A stretch of 24,587 nt of DNA, taken from assembly GCA_964475955.1 (NCBI GenBank), contig CAYYZY010000118.1:1-24587 (forward strand), written 5' to 3'. Each line of letters begins with the position of its first letter. The first letter of the stretch is position 1. Below the pieces are notes generated by a model that searched no databases, was not told where the DNA came from, and saw only the letters and a program-made list of their open reading frames with translations. Position numbers and translations under genes: made by a program. This document shows, piece after piece, positions 1 through 8,388 of this stretch. Source of the DNA: DATKZH01 sp964475955. GTDB lineage: Bacteria; Planctomycetota; Planctomycetia; Pirellulales; Thermoguttaceae.

Positions 1-131
1 CCGCAACCCCCCGTCGCGCCCACGGTTACGTCACACATGCCGGGAGAAGTTCGGTTCCAAGGTGCCTCTGCGCAACGAGATGGCCGCAAGGAGGGCGGCC
101 TCGTCGGAAAACGGCCGGGGCGGGGCGATCT

Positions 132-200
132 GTAGGGATGCGTGCTTGCACGCACGGCGGAAAAGCGCGGTCTCCGCGTGGGTTGAAGCACCCACCCTAC
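132..200. repeat. BIME-like GTAG...CTAC double-hairpin element, copy 1
   Basis: The element begins with GTAGG at 132 and ends with CCTAC at 200. Hairpin 1 is TGCGTGC/GCACGCA (139-145 and 148-154, 2-nt loop). Hairpin 2 is GTGGGT/ACCCAC (178-183 and 190-195, 6-nt loop). The same layout, with nearly the same stems, recurs at 7723-7805. It lies downstream of the minus-strand anti-sigma gene, where it could also stabilise or terminate that transcript. Nothing else is recognisable in positions 1-244. Confidence 0.7.
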
Positions 201-244
201 GGGTCTTCCGACGACTCCCAGGCTCGTTGGCGGCGCGCCCCGCG

Positions 245-2380
245 TCAGGGCTTGGCCGGCGGAGGTTCGGCCGCGGGGGCCGGTGAGCTCTCGGCCTCGA
301 CCTCGGCGGCTTCCTCGACCATGGAAGCGACCGGGGCGCGCTTGGAGGCCGCGTCGCCCGCAAACCCGTCCTGCAACCGCAGCACGAAGCGCACGCGGTA
401 CCGCGCGACGCCGCGCGCCAGGCCGTCCGACAACTCGGCCGGCCCGCGCGGGGAGACGTCGACCGCCGCCTTTGCCGGCTTGCGCCCCGGACCGGCGCCG
501 CGCGGCCGTTCCTTCGACTCGACGTCGCCCGATCGGCCGGCCGCCGCGGCGTCGAGTCGCTCAGCCTCGGCCTCGGCCGGCACGGCTTCCATCTCCTCAC
601 CCGAGGCGGGCGCGGGTGCCGACGGCTTGAGCTTCGGCGTGCGCACCTCCACCTTCTTCTGAGGTTCGGAAGGCAGCGAGAAGGGATCGGCCGCCGAGCG
701 CGGGGACGCCTCGGGCACCCGGGGCGTCTTTATCATAGCCTCCGAGGAAGGCAGCCCTTCCATAGCCTCGGCCCTTGCGCGGGGCATCGCGAGAGAACTC
801 CGCTCGGGCGGAGGCATTTCGGGGTTCTCTTGCTCGGGCGCCGGCTGCGAAGCAGGCGGTGCCGCCTCGAGCGCCTCCTGCATGGAACGCGCACGCTTGG
901 AGGGTGGATCCGTCTCGCGCAACTGCTCGGCAAGCTCGGGCTTCTCGACACTCGGCCCGTACGCCGCGTACTCGTCGGCGCGCTGGAGCAATCGGTCGAC
1001 TTGCGTGCGGCTGAGCAACTGGCGACGGGACTCGGCGACCGGCTCTTCCTCGGCCGGCCCGGTTTGGCCGAGGACCGCACCCGCCTGCGTTTGACCCATC
1101 GCCTTCTCGACTTCCTCCCCGGCCGCCCGACCGTTCGTTCCCGGGCCCCGCAAAAGCGACAACGATTCCGGCTCGACCGCGTAGGCCAGTTCGGAGAACT
1201 GCTCGGGGCGCGAGCGCAGGCTCGTCAAGATGGCCTGGACCTGATCGGGCGTGGCCTCGACGTCGACCTGCACCACGGGCGCCTTTCTATCCACGCCCTG
1301 CCGGCTCGGCCGGTCGGCCGGCGCCCGCGCGGTTCCCAGGGCCTCGCGTCTCGGCACGCTCGCGTCGGCAGCGGTCGGCGCCACGCCCTCGCTGCGCAGC
1401 AAGTGCTCGAAGACCTGCTCTCGCTGCGCCTCCGGCGTCACGTTGCACGAAACGACCAGGCGCACGTCGGCCGCCTCGCCGGCGCGGCCCCCGTAGGCGA
1501 ACATGCTCTCCGAGCGCGACTCCCGCCAGGCTTCCCGGTCGGCCGCGGGGGTCTTCTTACCGATCGTCCCCGTGTCCAACCGCTCGCGCCGGGCCATGCG
1601 TCGGGCGCGGGTCGCACGTTGGTCGTCGACCGTCGCGTCTTCACCGCCTCGACCGGTGCCGCCAGCCACGCCGAAGCGGGCCTCGGAAGGCGGAGGACCT
1701 GCCGGCGCGGACTGCGCCTCGGGCTCGGGACGCGATTCAAAGGACAAGGCGGGGTGGGCAGCGGGCGACGCTCCCTTCGGCGCGTCGACTCGGTCTCCGG
1801 CGTGGGTCGACTCGAAATACGAAAACTCGCGCGAGGGCATCTCCGCTTCTTCGGCGCCGCTTTCCGCGGCGACGAAGTTCTCCTCGGTGACGTGGTCGCG
1901 GGTCTGAATCGCGGGCGTTGCGGCCGGTTCGCCGGCAGGCGGCTCGGCCTCCGTCGCCGATCTCCTGGAAACCGATCGAGCGCCCGGCGGGGCCGACATC
2001 TCGAGATTCATCACCGCGATGAGCACGCACACCGCCACGGCCACGGCCGACCAGGCGAAATTGCGGGGGCGGGCCAGGCGGCGAATCCTCGATCGCCACG
2101 GGATGGCCGAGACCTCCCTGACCACTTGGCGGGCGACCGGGACCGGCCTCTCGGGATCGACCTCCTGCTGCGCCCGACGCAGCACCTCTCCGGAAATGTC
2201 CTGCCCAATCGTGTGCGCCGGTAGGGCCTTGAGGGACGAACCCACCGCGCGCAGCTCTTCGACCAGTTGCCGGGCCTTCGGATCGGTCGCCAGCAACTCG
2301 TCGACTTGCGCCCGTTCGTCGGCAGTCAGTTCGCCGTCGAGGTAGGCGCTGAGCAGTTCGTTCTCCGGCACGCGGTTCAT
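245..2380 (-). CDS. Anti-sigma-factor-like membrane protein with very long low-complexity extracytoplasmic region
   Basis: A protein of 711 residues encoded just downstream of an ECF sigma factor, so it is probably the partner that holds that sigma factor inactive. Residues about 1-50 look like the anti-sigma helical domain (LLSAYLDGEL, then DER..VDELL and a region rich in Leu and Glu), but the HxxxCxxC zinc motif of ZAS-type anti-sigmas is absent. One membrane segment lies at about 108-127. The rest is Ala/Pro/Glu/Arg-rich and mostly disorder-like, with one more ordered stretch around LVVSCNVTPEAQREQVF and VQVDVEATPDQVQAIL, and a short YRVRFVLRL near the end. I start it at the ATG at 2380, which has a GGGGAC purine stretch 6 nt upstream; a GTG codon immediately before it is possible. 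The role rests on gene position and N-terminal pattern; the outer domain's ligand is unknown. Confidence 0.75.
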   Translation of the reverse strand: MNRVPENELLSAYLDGELTADERAQVDELLATDPKARQLVEELRAVGSSLKALPAHTIGQDISGEVLRRAQQEVDPERPVPVARQVVREVSAIPWRSRIRRLARPRNFAWSAVAVAVCVLIAVMNLEMSAPPGARSVSRRSATEAEPPAGEPAATPAIQTRDHVTEENFVAAESGAEEAEMPSREFSYFESTHAGDRVDAPKGASPAAHPALSFESRPEPEAQSAPAGPPPSEARFGVAGGTGRGGEDATVDDQRATRARRMARRERLDTGTIGKKTPAADREAWRESRSESMFAYGGRAGEAADVRLVVSCNVTPEAQREQVFEHLLRSEGVAPTAADASVPRREALGTARAPADRPSRQGVDRKAPVVQVDVEATPDQVQAILTSLRSRPEQFSELAYAVEPESLSLLRGPGTNGRAAGEEVEKAMGQTQAGAVLGQTGPAEEEPVAESRRQLLSRTQVDRLLQRADEYAAYGPSVEKPELAEQLRETDPPSKRARSMQEALEAAPPASQPAPEQENPEMPPPERSSLAMPRARAEAMEGLPSSEAMIKTPRVPEASPRSAADPFSLPSEPQKKVEVRTPKLKPSAPAPASGEEMEAVPAEAEAERLDAAAAGRSGDVESKERPRGAGPGRKPAKAAVDVSPRGPAELSDGLARGVARYRVRFVLRLQDGFAGDAASKRAPVASMVEEAAEVEAESSPAPAAEPPPAKP

Positions 2381-2533
2381 CACACGTCCCCGTCAAGTCG
2401 ACAGGCAAATCGCGTCGTTCAGGCAGGCTTTCACGGCGGGCGAGATCAAATGGAGCCCCCGTTGGCGGGCTGTGTTGTCAGCCACCCCCCAAAAACGCTT
2501 CCCACGAAGCGGGCGCCGAACGCTCGACGCCCG

Positions 2534-3094
2534 TCACTCATCCAACAACAGTGCGCTCTTCAGGTCCTCTCGCAATTGCAGTCGTGCGCGGTGCAGCCGG
2601 CTTCGGACCGTGCCGATCGGCAGATCGAGTATTTCGGCAATCGTTTCGTAGCAGCACCCATCGATTTCCCGCAGCACCAGCACGTTGCGGTGCTCTTCGT
2701 TCAAGCCGGCAATGGCCTCGAGCACCCGTTGCCGCCGTTCGTCGCGCTCGGCGAGGTCTTGGGGGCCGAGATCGGCGTCGACCGGCTCCTCTCCGCTCGC
2801 CTCGCGGGCCTCCTCGACCGACACGGCCGGCTTCCTGCGCCGCCGGTGGCTGGCCGCCACGTTGAAGGCGATGCGGTAGAGCCACGTGTAGAACGCGCTC
2901 TTGCGCTGGAACGTCTCCAACTTGAGGTAGGCCTGCACGAACGCGTCCTGGACCACGTCCAGGGCGTCGTCGGGGCTGCCGACCACGTGGACGAGCGTGT
3001 TGTACAGCCGGTCCTGGTACTTGGTGACCAACTGGCCAAACGCCGCCGACTCGCCAGCCAGCGTTTCGTGGATCAATTGGGCGTCGTCGCTCAC
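2534..3094 (-). CDS. RNA polymerase ECF-type sigma factor
   Basis: 186 residues, the usual size for an extracytoplasmic-function sigma-70 factor, which directs RNA polymerase to a small regulon. Region 2 spans about residues 18-85 and includes DALDVVQDAFVQAYLKL and the -10 recognition segment TWLYRIAFNVAASHRRR. Region 4 spans about 130-180 with the helix-turn-helix CYETIAEILDLPIGTVRSRL. An acidic linker with several Glu/Asp residues separates them. The start is GTG at 3094 with no strong ribosome binding site. The anti-sigma-like gene follows 150 nt downstream on the same strand, the standard sigma/anti-sigma order. The family assignment is secure; the target promoters and the signal are not visible. 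Confidence 0.95.
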   Translation of the reverse strand: MSDDAQLIHETLAGESAAFGQLVTKYQDRLYNTLVHVVGSPDDALDVVQDAFVQAYLKLETFQRKSAFYTWLYRIAFNVAASHRRRRKPAVSVEEAREASGEEPVDADLGPQDLAERDERRQRVLEAIAGLNEEHRNVLVLREIDGCCYETIAEILDLPIGTVRSRLHRARLQLREDLKSALLLDE

Positions 3095-3211
3095 AGCCGG
3101 TTCACTGTTTGAGACGCAAACGAAAGGCCGAAAGTTCCCCCCGGCGTTCCGGGGCCGGGAGCCAGGGAAGGGCCTGAAGCGGTCCGACCTTCAGGATTCC
3201 GCCGCGATTTC

Positions 3212-3235
3212 CGCGACCGAGGTCGCCCGACCTAC
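3212..3235. repeat. Possible GTAG-headed palindrome in the sigma/GH20 divergent gap
   Basis: Two overlapping 5-bp palindromes, CGACC-ga-GGTCG and GGTCG-cc-CGACC, run into CTAC (GTAG on the other strand). This matches the layout of the other REP-like elements, but only one copy is present in the window. The remainder of the 495-bp gap (3095-3589) shows no gene I can support, apart from the candidate minus-strand promoter and the ribosome binding site of the following gene. Confidence 0.4.
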
Positions 3236-3289
3236 GCTGGGCCACCGACTACCGAAAAGCTGCCCCGGGCCACCCAGTTCGCGCCCCTC

Positions 3290-3318
3290 ATCATCCCGTG
3301 CCCGGGCGAGCTTGTCAA
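3290..3318 (-). promoter_or_regulatory. Candidate sigma-70 promoter for the ECF sigma gene
   Basis: On the minus strand TTGACA (3318-3313) is followed after exactly 17 nt by GATGAT (3295-3290, four of six matches to TATAAT). It points toward the GTG start at 3094 and would give a leader of about 190 nt. The -10 match is mediocre, so this is a candidate only. Confidence 0.3.
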
Positions 3319-3589
3319 ACCCTTGTTACAAAGCGACTTGCGTGGGTCGTGCCCCGCGGGCGCCCGCTTCCTGGTCCTCCATTTCATACCTCCACTGGGG
3401 GGAGGCGTCGGCGCACAACCAGCCCAGGCCGGATCGCCGCCGACCGGGACTGTCGACGCCGCATGCTGACATCCGAGCGGCGCGGCCTCACAATAGGTAT
3501 CATCACAAGTAGAGGAATGGTCGACGCGCCCGGTAGGGATTTCTTTCTCGAAAGATGCTGCGGTCGTTTCCGTTTGGGAGGGTTCTCAG

Positions 3590-6500
3590 ATGCAGTGGCG
3601 ATGGCTGCTCGTGACGGCGTTGGGTTGTCTCGTGGGTCGGGCCTTGGCGGGCGAAGACGCGAAGGGCCTGCGCCTCGTCCCGTTTCCCAAGGAGGTTCGC
3701 GTCGAGCAAGGTACGTTCGCCCTAGCGGGCCGGCTCACCCTGGAGTTGCCGCAAACCGCGGGGGGCCCGCTGGCCGAGTGGATCGGCGATGAGTTGGCTC
3801 GGGCCGGGTCGCCGGAGATCGTGGTTCGACCCGTAGAGGGCGACGCGCTCTGCTGGCGGCTCTTCGGCAGTCCTGCGGAAGCGTCTTCCCGGCCGGCACT
3901 CCGGGCGGAGCCGACTGCCGAGGACTACGCGTTGCGCGTGCGGCCCGAGGGCGTCGTCTGTACGGCGGGGGGCGCGGAGGGCCTGTGCTACGGCGCGGCG
4001 ACGTTGTGCCAGTTGATTCGGGCGAACCGTCGCGAAGGCGGGCTGCCGTGCCTGACGATCCGCGACTGGCCCTCGCTCCGCTGGCGCTGTTTCCAGGACG
4101 ACATGACCCGCGGACCCAGCTCCACGCTCGATACGCTCAAGTCGGAGGTCGACCTCGGCGCCCGGCTCAAGATGAACCTGTTCACCTATTACATGGAGTA
4201 CCAGTACGCGTTCCAAAAACACCCGATCATCGGGCCGGAAGACGGTTCGCTGGAGCCCGGCGACCTGGAAGCGATGGTCGAGTACGCCGCGGGGCGCCAC
4301 GTCGACGTATTGGGCAACCAGCAGTCGTTCGGCCATTTCGGGCGGATCCTGGAGCACGAGGAGTACGCCCACCTGCGCGAGTTGCCGCACCTGCTTTCTC
4401 CGGTCAAGGAGGAGACGTACGCGCTTCTGGACGACATGTACTCCGAGGTCTGCCCGCGGCTGCCGTTCGAGATGTTCAACGTCTGCTGCGACGAGACGTG
4501 GGGCCTCGGCACGGGGCCCTCGAAGGAGCGGGCCGACGAGATCGGCGTGGGGGGCGTCTACGTGGAGCACGTCCGCCGCATCCACGACCTGCTCCGCGAC
4601 AAGTACGACAAGCGCATGATGATGTGGGGCGACATCATCCTCAAACACCCCCATTACCTCGACAAGATCCCCAAAGACACCGTGATGCTCACTTGGGGCT
4701 ACGGCTCCCGCCTGAACTTCGAGGACCAGATCCTCCCCTTCGCCGAATCGGGCTACGAGTTCTTCGTCTGTCCCGGCATCAGCAACTGGAGCCGTATCCT
4801 GCCCGACTTCGGCACGGCCACCTTGAACATTCGCCACTTCGTACGCGACGGGGCCAAGCACGGCGCCCTGGGCATGCTCAACACGGCCTGGGAAGACGAC
4901 GGCGAGGCCCTTCAGGGCTACAAGTGGCACGGCTACGCTTGGGGCGCCGAGTGCGCGTGGAATGCCTCGACGACCACGCCCGAGGAGTTCAACCGGCGGA
5001 TCGGCGCGGTGCTCTTCGGGGAACGGGGGGACCACTTTGGCAGGGCGATCGAGCTCTTGTCCGAAACGCACCGCATGACCGGCATGCAGGGGATGAACAA
5101 CAGACGGTTCTGGCAGGACGACTTCCTGCCCACGCGATCCCCCGACACGATCCGCAAGTCGGCCGGCCGGCTGCTGGCGGTGGTCCGGCCGGCCATCGAG
5201 CATCTCGAAGCGTGCCGCGGCGAGGCGTCCGCCAACCGGGAGCTTTTGGACTACTTCCTGTTTGGCGCCCGGCGCATGGAGCTGATCGGCCAGCGCATGC
5301 TCGACGGCCTGGAAGCGGCCCGGCTCTACACGCTGGCGTACGACGCGCCGCCGAAGGAGTCGGCGCCGCGGTTGGCTCAAGTCGAGGCCCTGATCGAGAA
5401 GAACCGCGCGGCGTACGAAGCCCTGGGCGGGGAGTTCCGGCGGCTCTGGCTCGCCGAAAGCAAGCCCTACGCCCTCGACTGGACGCTCGATCGCTACGCC
5501 GAGGCCGTCAACCGGTATGACGAGCTGGGCCGCCAGGTCCGCGCGGCGCGGGAGAAGGCCACTTCGGGCGAGGCACTTCCGCGGCCCGGCGAGCTGGGCC
5601 TCCTGGTCCCCGAGAGCTTCGCCCGGCGTGCACGGCCGGACCAGACGCGCGACGTCCCCCTCGCGCCCGACGCCCCCTGGGCCGAACCCGCGGCGACGCA
5701 TCGCTTGGGCGTCGTCGTCCGCGCCGGCTCCGCGGATCGGTACGGCCTGCCGGCGGCGGTTGCCGTGCGCCTGCCGCCGGAGTTGGCCGCGAAGCCGGTC
5801 CGCGCGTTTCGCCTCGCGCCGGCCGACGAGCCCGAAGAGGTGCCGGCGCAGCTCGATCCGTCGGGCAAGCCGAACCGCACGCGGCTGACCATCGTGCTCC
5901 CAGGCAAGCTCTCGAAGGGGAGTGAGGCGGCGCTGCACGTCTACCTGGGGCTTCCGCGTCCTCCCGAGCCGTTGCCGGGGGCCGTCTCGACCAAGGAGGG
6001 CCCCGAAGGCACGCGGTGGATCGAGAACGACAAGGTCCGGCTGCTCCTCAGCCCGGAGGGCGGGCACGTGTATCGGTGGGAGGTGAAGGACCTTGAGAAT
6101 CGCGATCTGACCATGCCGGGCCAGAGCGGTTGGTCGGGCTTCGCCGACATGCACGCCCTGCGTCATGCGCCGCACGAGCTCCGCTGCGTCGACGACGGCC
6201 CGGCCCTGGTCCGCTACGAGTGCCGGGCCGAAGACGGACTCGTCAAGTCGATCGGCCTGTTCAGCGGCGCCTCGTGGATGGAGGTCGTGCTGAACGAACC
6301 GACCGGCCACTACTGGGAGTTCGACAACCCCGAGAACTTCGCGGCCGACGGTCCGACCCCGGGCACCTACCTCTTCTCAAGCGGCGCGACCGGGCCGGTC
6401 AAAGCGGAGGGACCCTTCAGTGAAACCCAGGTCAAGGCGCGGGGCGTCCACTGGGCGGTCAAGTTCAACCCCGAGCGGCTCGCCCTCGGGCTCTGCACGC

Positions 6501-6706
6501 CGGAGGCGGCGGCCCATTACGTGATCGCCCCCGGTGCCGGCTCGGGCGGGGTGGGCATCGAGAACTCCCCGCCCGCGAGCCACTTCGTCACGTACGCCGG
6601 CCTCCTCGAAGCCGAACCGGCGGAGACGATGAACCGGCTCCGCCACACGCTCGATTTCCGCAACCAGCCCGAGAAGACGCTGTACGCAATTCAGGCGCAG
6701 CGGTGA
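3590..6706 (+). CDS. Exported glycoside hydrolase family 20-like protein (beta-N-acetylhexosaminidase type) with C-terminal beta-sandwich-like region
   Basis: 1038 residues. The start has a GGGAGGG ribosome binding site at 3576-3582 and a signal peptide ending near ALA-GEDA (residue 20). Residues about 25-150 resemble the GH20 N-terminal domain (LRLVPFPKEV near its start, GLCYGAATLCQLI near its end). The catalytic barrel begins about 155 with IRDWPSLRWRCFQDDMTRGP, and the expected acid pair is Asp301-Glu302 in FNVCCDETWGLG. GH20 usually has Gly residues before this pair; here they are Cys. About 480-690 is helical linker. Residues about 700-1038 look like beta-sandwich sequence of the galactose-mutarotase-like kind. 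Classical GH20 enzymes are about 500-850 residues, so this is long. The family would release terminal GlcNAc or GalNAc from glycans; the true substrate is open. It may supply sugars to the neighbouring catabolic genes. Confidence 0.8.
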   Translation: MQWRWLLVTALGCLVGRALAGEDAKGLRLVPFPKEVRVEQGTFALAGRLTLELPQTAGGPLAEWIGDELARAGSPEIVVRPVEGDALCWRLFGSPAEASSRPALRAEPTAEDYALRVRPEGVVCTAGGAEGLCYGAATLCQLIRANRREGGLPCLTIRDWPSLRWRCFQDDMTRGPSSTLDTLKSEVDLGARLKMNLFTYYMEYQYAFQKHPIIGPEDGSLEPGDLEAMVEYAAGRHVDVLGNQQSFGHFGRILEHEEYAHLRELPHLLSPVKEETYALLDDMYSEVCPRLPFEMFNVCCDETWGLGTGPSKERADEIGVGGVYVEHVRRIHDLLRDKYDKRMMMWGDIILKHPHYLDKIPKDTVMLTWGYGSRLNFEDQILPFAESGYEFFVCPGISNWSRILPDFGTATLNIRHFVRDGAKHGALGMLNTAWEDDGEALQGYKWHGYAWGAECAWNASTTTPEEFNRRIGAVLFGERGDHFGRAIELLSETHRMTGMQGMNNRRFWQDDFLPTRSPDTIRKSAGRLLAVVRPAIEHLEACRGEASANRELLDYFLFGARRMELIGQRMLDGLEAARLYTLAYDAPPKESAPRLAQVEALIEKNRAAYEALGGEFRRLWLAESKPYALDWTLDRYAEAVNRYDELGRQVRAAREKATSGEALPRPGELGLLVPESFARRARPDQTRDVPLAPDAPWAEPAATHRLGVVVRAGSADRYGLPAAVAVRLPPELAAKPVRAFRLAPADEPEEVPAQLDPSGKPNRTRLTIVLPGKLSKGSEAALHVYLGLPRPPEPLPGAVSTKEGPEGTRWIENDKVRLLLSPEGGHVYRWEVKDLENRDLTMPGQSGWSGFADMHALRHAPHELRCVDDGPALVRYECRAEDGLVKSIGLFSGASWMEVVLNEPTGHYWEFDNPENFAADGPTPGTYLFSSGATGPVKAEGPFSETQVKARGVHWAVKFNPERLALGLCTPEAAAHYVIAPGAGSGGVGIENSPPASHFVTYAGLLEAEPAETMNRLRHTLDFRNQPEKTLYAIQAQR

Positions 6707-6722
6707 GGTAGGGGTGGGAGCA

Positions 6723-6751
6723 TTGACATTGCGCCCGGCGTCGCTTACTCT
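6723..6751 (+). promoter_or_regulatory. Candidate sigma-70 promoter upstream of the isomerase-like gene
   Basis: TTGACA at 6723-6728 is a perfect -35 box. It is followed after 17 nt by TACTCT at 6746-6751 (weak -10). It lies just past the GH20 stop and would start transcription near 6758, about 100 nt before the ATG at 6857. Confidence 0.4.
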
Positions 6752-6856
6752 CACCCCGAGGCGGGTATCGAGGTCGACGCCGCGGCTTGCCCGTCGGCCC
6801 CGATAGGCCATCCACGTCACTCTCTCGCACATCCACCTGAAGGCAACGCGCGGATC

Positions 6857-7726
6857 ATGAGCAACGACCGACACCCATCGAGGCGTGGTTTTCTGCGGGC
6901 GGCCGGATTGGGGACGGCCGCCGGGCTGGCGTCGCTCGGCGGCAACCTGGTTTGCGAGCCGGCCGCGGCAAGGACCGCCCCCGCGGACCCGCCGAAGCGG
7001 CCGATCGAACTCGGATTGGCCTCGTACACGCTTCGCAAGTTCGACCTCGACCAGACGCTCGCCATGACCCGGCGCCTGGACCTCAAAGTGATCTGCCTGA
7101 AGTCGTTCCACCTTCCGCTCGACGCCACGCCCGACGAGATCGACGCGGCCGTCGCGAAGGTCAAGGACGCCGGGATCGTCCTCTACGGCGGCGGCGTGAT
7201 CGGCATGAAGACCGACGAGCAGGTCGACCAGGCCTTCGGGTACGCCAAGGCGGCGGGTATGGCGAAGATCGTCGCCGCGCCCGTGGCCGAAACGCTTGCG
7301 CGCATCGACCGGAAGGTGCAGCAGTACGACGTCGAGGTCTGCATTCACAACCACGGGCCGGGCGACAAGCACTTCCCTATCCCCTCGGTAGCCTACGAGC
7401 AGATCAAGGGGTTCGACAAGCGGCTGGGCATTTGCCACGACATCGGCCATACGGCCCGCTACGGCGCGTGCCCCATCGAGGAAACCAAGAAGTGCGCCGA
7501 CCGCATCCTCGATCTGCACTTCAAGGACGTCACCCAGGCGAGCAGGGCGGGGCGGGCTACGCCGTGCGGCCGCGGCGTGATCGACCTGCCCGCCATGGTC
7601 CGCACGCTGATCGAAATCGGCTACTCGGGCTACGCCTCGTTCGAATACGAAGCGAACCCGGACGACCCGATGCCCGGTCTGGCCGAGTCGGTCGGCTACG
7701 TACGCGGCGTGATGGATACCTTGTAG
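6857..7726 (+). CDS. Tat-exported sugar phosphate isomerase/epimerase-like TIM-barrel protein
   Basis: 289 residues of the xylose-isomerase-like TIM barrel family (AP endonuclease 2 fold, COG1082). Residues 9-17 are RRGFLRAAG, a twin-arginine export signal, followed by a hydrophobic Ala/Gly stretch. The barrel starts with IELGLASYTLRKFDLDQT. Likely metal- or sugar-contacting residues are seen in VEVCIHNHG, GICHDIGHT, LDLHFKDV and YASFEYEANPDDP. Members isomerise or epimerise sugars or related polyols, but the substrate cannot be read from sequence. No strong ribosome binding site precedes the ATG. The TAG stop codon lies inside the GTAG head of a repeat element, so the last codons may have been set by insertion of that element. 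Confidence 0.85.
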   Translation: MSNDRHPSRRGFLRAAGLGTAAGLASLGGNLVCEPAAARTAPADPPKRPIELGLASYTLRKFDLDQTLAMTRRLDLKVICLKSFHLPLDATPDEIDAAVAKVKDAGIVLYGGGVIGMKTDEQVDQAFGYAKAAGMAKIVAAPVAETLARIDRKVQQYDVEVCIHNHGPGDKHFPIPSVAYEQIKGFDKRLGICHDIGHTARYGACPIEETKKCADRILDLHFKDVTQASRAGRATPCGRGVIDLPAMVRTLIEIGYSGYASFEYEANPDDPMPGLAESVGYVRGVMDTL

Positions 7727-7805
7727 GGTGCGTGCTGGCACGCACGCGCACAAGACACGGCGGAGAAAGCCGCGCGCGTGGGTCTCGTACCTCGACCCAC
7801 CCTAC
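7723..7805. repeat. BIME-like GTAG...CTAC double-hairpin element, copy 2
   Basis: It starts GTAGG at 7723 and ends CCTAC at 7805. Hairpin 1 is GTGCGTGC/GCACGCAC (7728-7735 and 7738-7745). Hairpin 2 is GTGGGT/ACCCAC (7778-7783 and 7795-7800). It is the second copy of the element at 132-200, with different sequence between the hairpins. It fills most of the gap between the isomerase-like and cupin genes and contains the stop codon of the former. Confidence 0.75.
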
Positions 7806-7856
7806 ATGCTTTTGGGACCGTACTTTGCCCCGAAAACTGACCTTCTGGAGATGACC

Positions 7857-8372
7857 ATGACGAGCCGGATTCCACGTCGCGTTTCGCTTCTCAGTCTGGG
7901 CGCGGCCGGGCTGGCCGGGCTGCTATTCGTGCAGCTTACCGGGCAAACCGCGCCGGCGGACGAGGCGGCATCGGCCCCGTCCGCCTGTTCGAAGGCCGAA
8001 TCCGCCGCGGTCGTCGTGCAGAGCTTCAAGGAGGCCGAGGAGGTCAAGTATCCATGGGGGTGGATCCGGTGGCTAATGAGCTCGAAGATCGACCCCAAGG
8101 CGGAGATGACGTTCGGGATCGTCTACGTGAAGCCGAACCAGATCAATCCCACGCACGTCCATCCCAACTGCGAGGAGGTTCTGCACGTCCTGGCCGGCTC
8201 CTGCGAGCACCTGGTGGGCGACAAGTGGGTGACGCTCAAGGCCGGCGACACGCTGCGCATCCCCCGCGGCGTGCGCCACGTCGCCCGAACGCGCGGCGAG
8301 CCGCTCCGCGCCGTCATCGCCTACAGCTCCGGCGACCGTCAATTCGAGTTGGCCGAAAAGCAGGAGAAGTAG
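7857..8372 (+). CDS. Exported or membrane-anchored cupin-domain protein
   Basis: 171 residues. I use the ATG at 7857 because GGAG at 7847-7850 sits 6 nt before it; an ATG two codons upstream abuts the GGAG and is too close. Residues about 8-30 form a hydrophobic signal or anchor (VSLLSLGAAGLAGLLFVQL). A single cupin barrel follows: motif 1 is HVHPNCEEVLHVLAG with candidate metal ligands His100, His102 and Glu106 or Glu107, and motif 2 is GDTLRIPRGVRH with His141. Small cupins of this sort bind a metal and a sugar or organic acid, as isomerases, dioxygenases or binding proteins. It sits between two exported TIM-barrel enzymes, which hints at a shared carbohydrate pathway outside the cytoplasm, but the reaction is unknown. 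Confidence 0.8.
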   Translation: MTSRIPRRVSLLSLGAAGLAGLLFVQLTGQTAPADEAASAPSACSKAESAAVVVQSFKEAEEVKYPWGWIRWLMSSKIDPKAEMTFGIVYVKPNQINPTHVHPNCEEVLHVLAGSCEHLVGDKWVTLKAGDTLRIPRGVRHVARTRGEPLRAVIAYSSGDRQFELAEKQEK

Positions 8373-8388
8373 CCGGATTCTCACACGC

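Noticed and set aside
830..2224. 464-codon open frame on the plus strand opposite the anti-sigma-like gene
   Set aside because: Arg/Gly/Leu-rich translation with no domain, a typical shadow of a high-GC gene on the other strand.
3533..3540. GGTAGGGAT near the GH20 start as another GTAG-headed element
   Set aside because: No palindrome follows within reach, so only the four-base head matches, which is expected often by chance.
3722..6310. 862-codon open frame on the minus strand opposite the GH20-like gene
   Set aside because: No recognisable domain or ribosome binding site; the plus strand has a signal peptide, a strong ribosome binding site and a clear family match.
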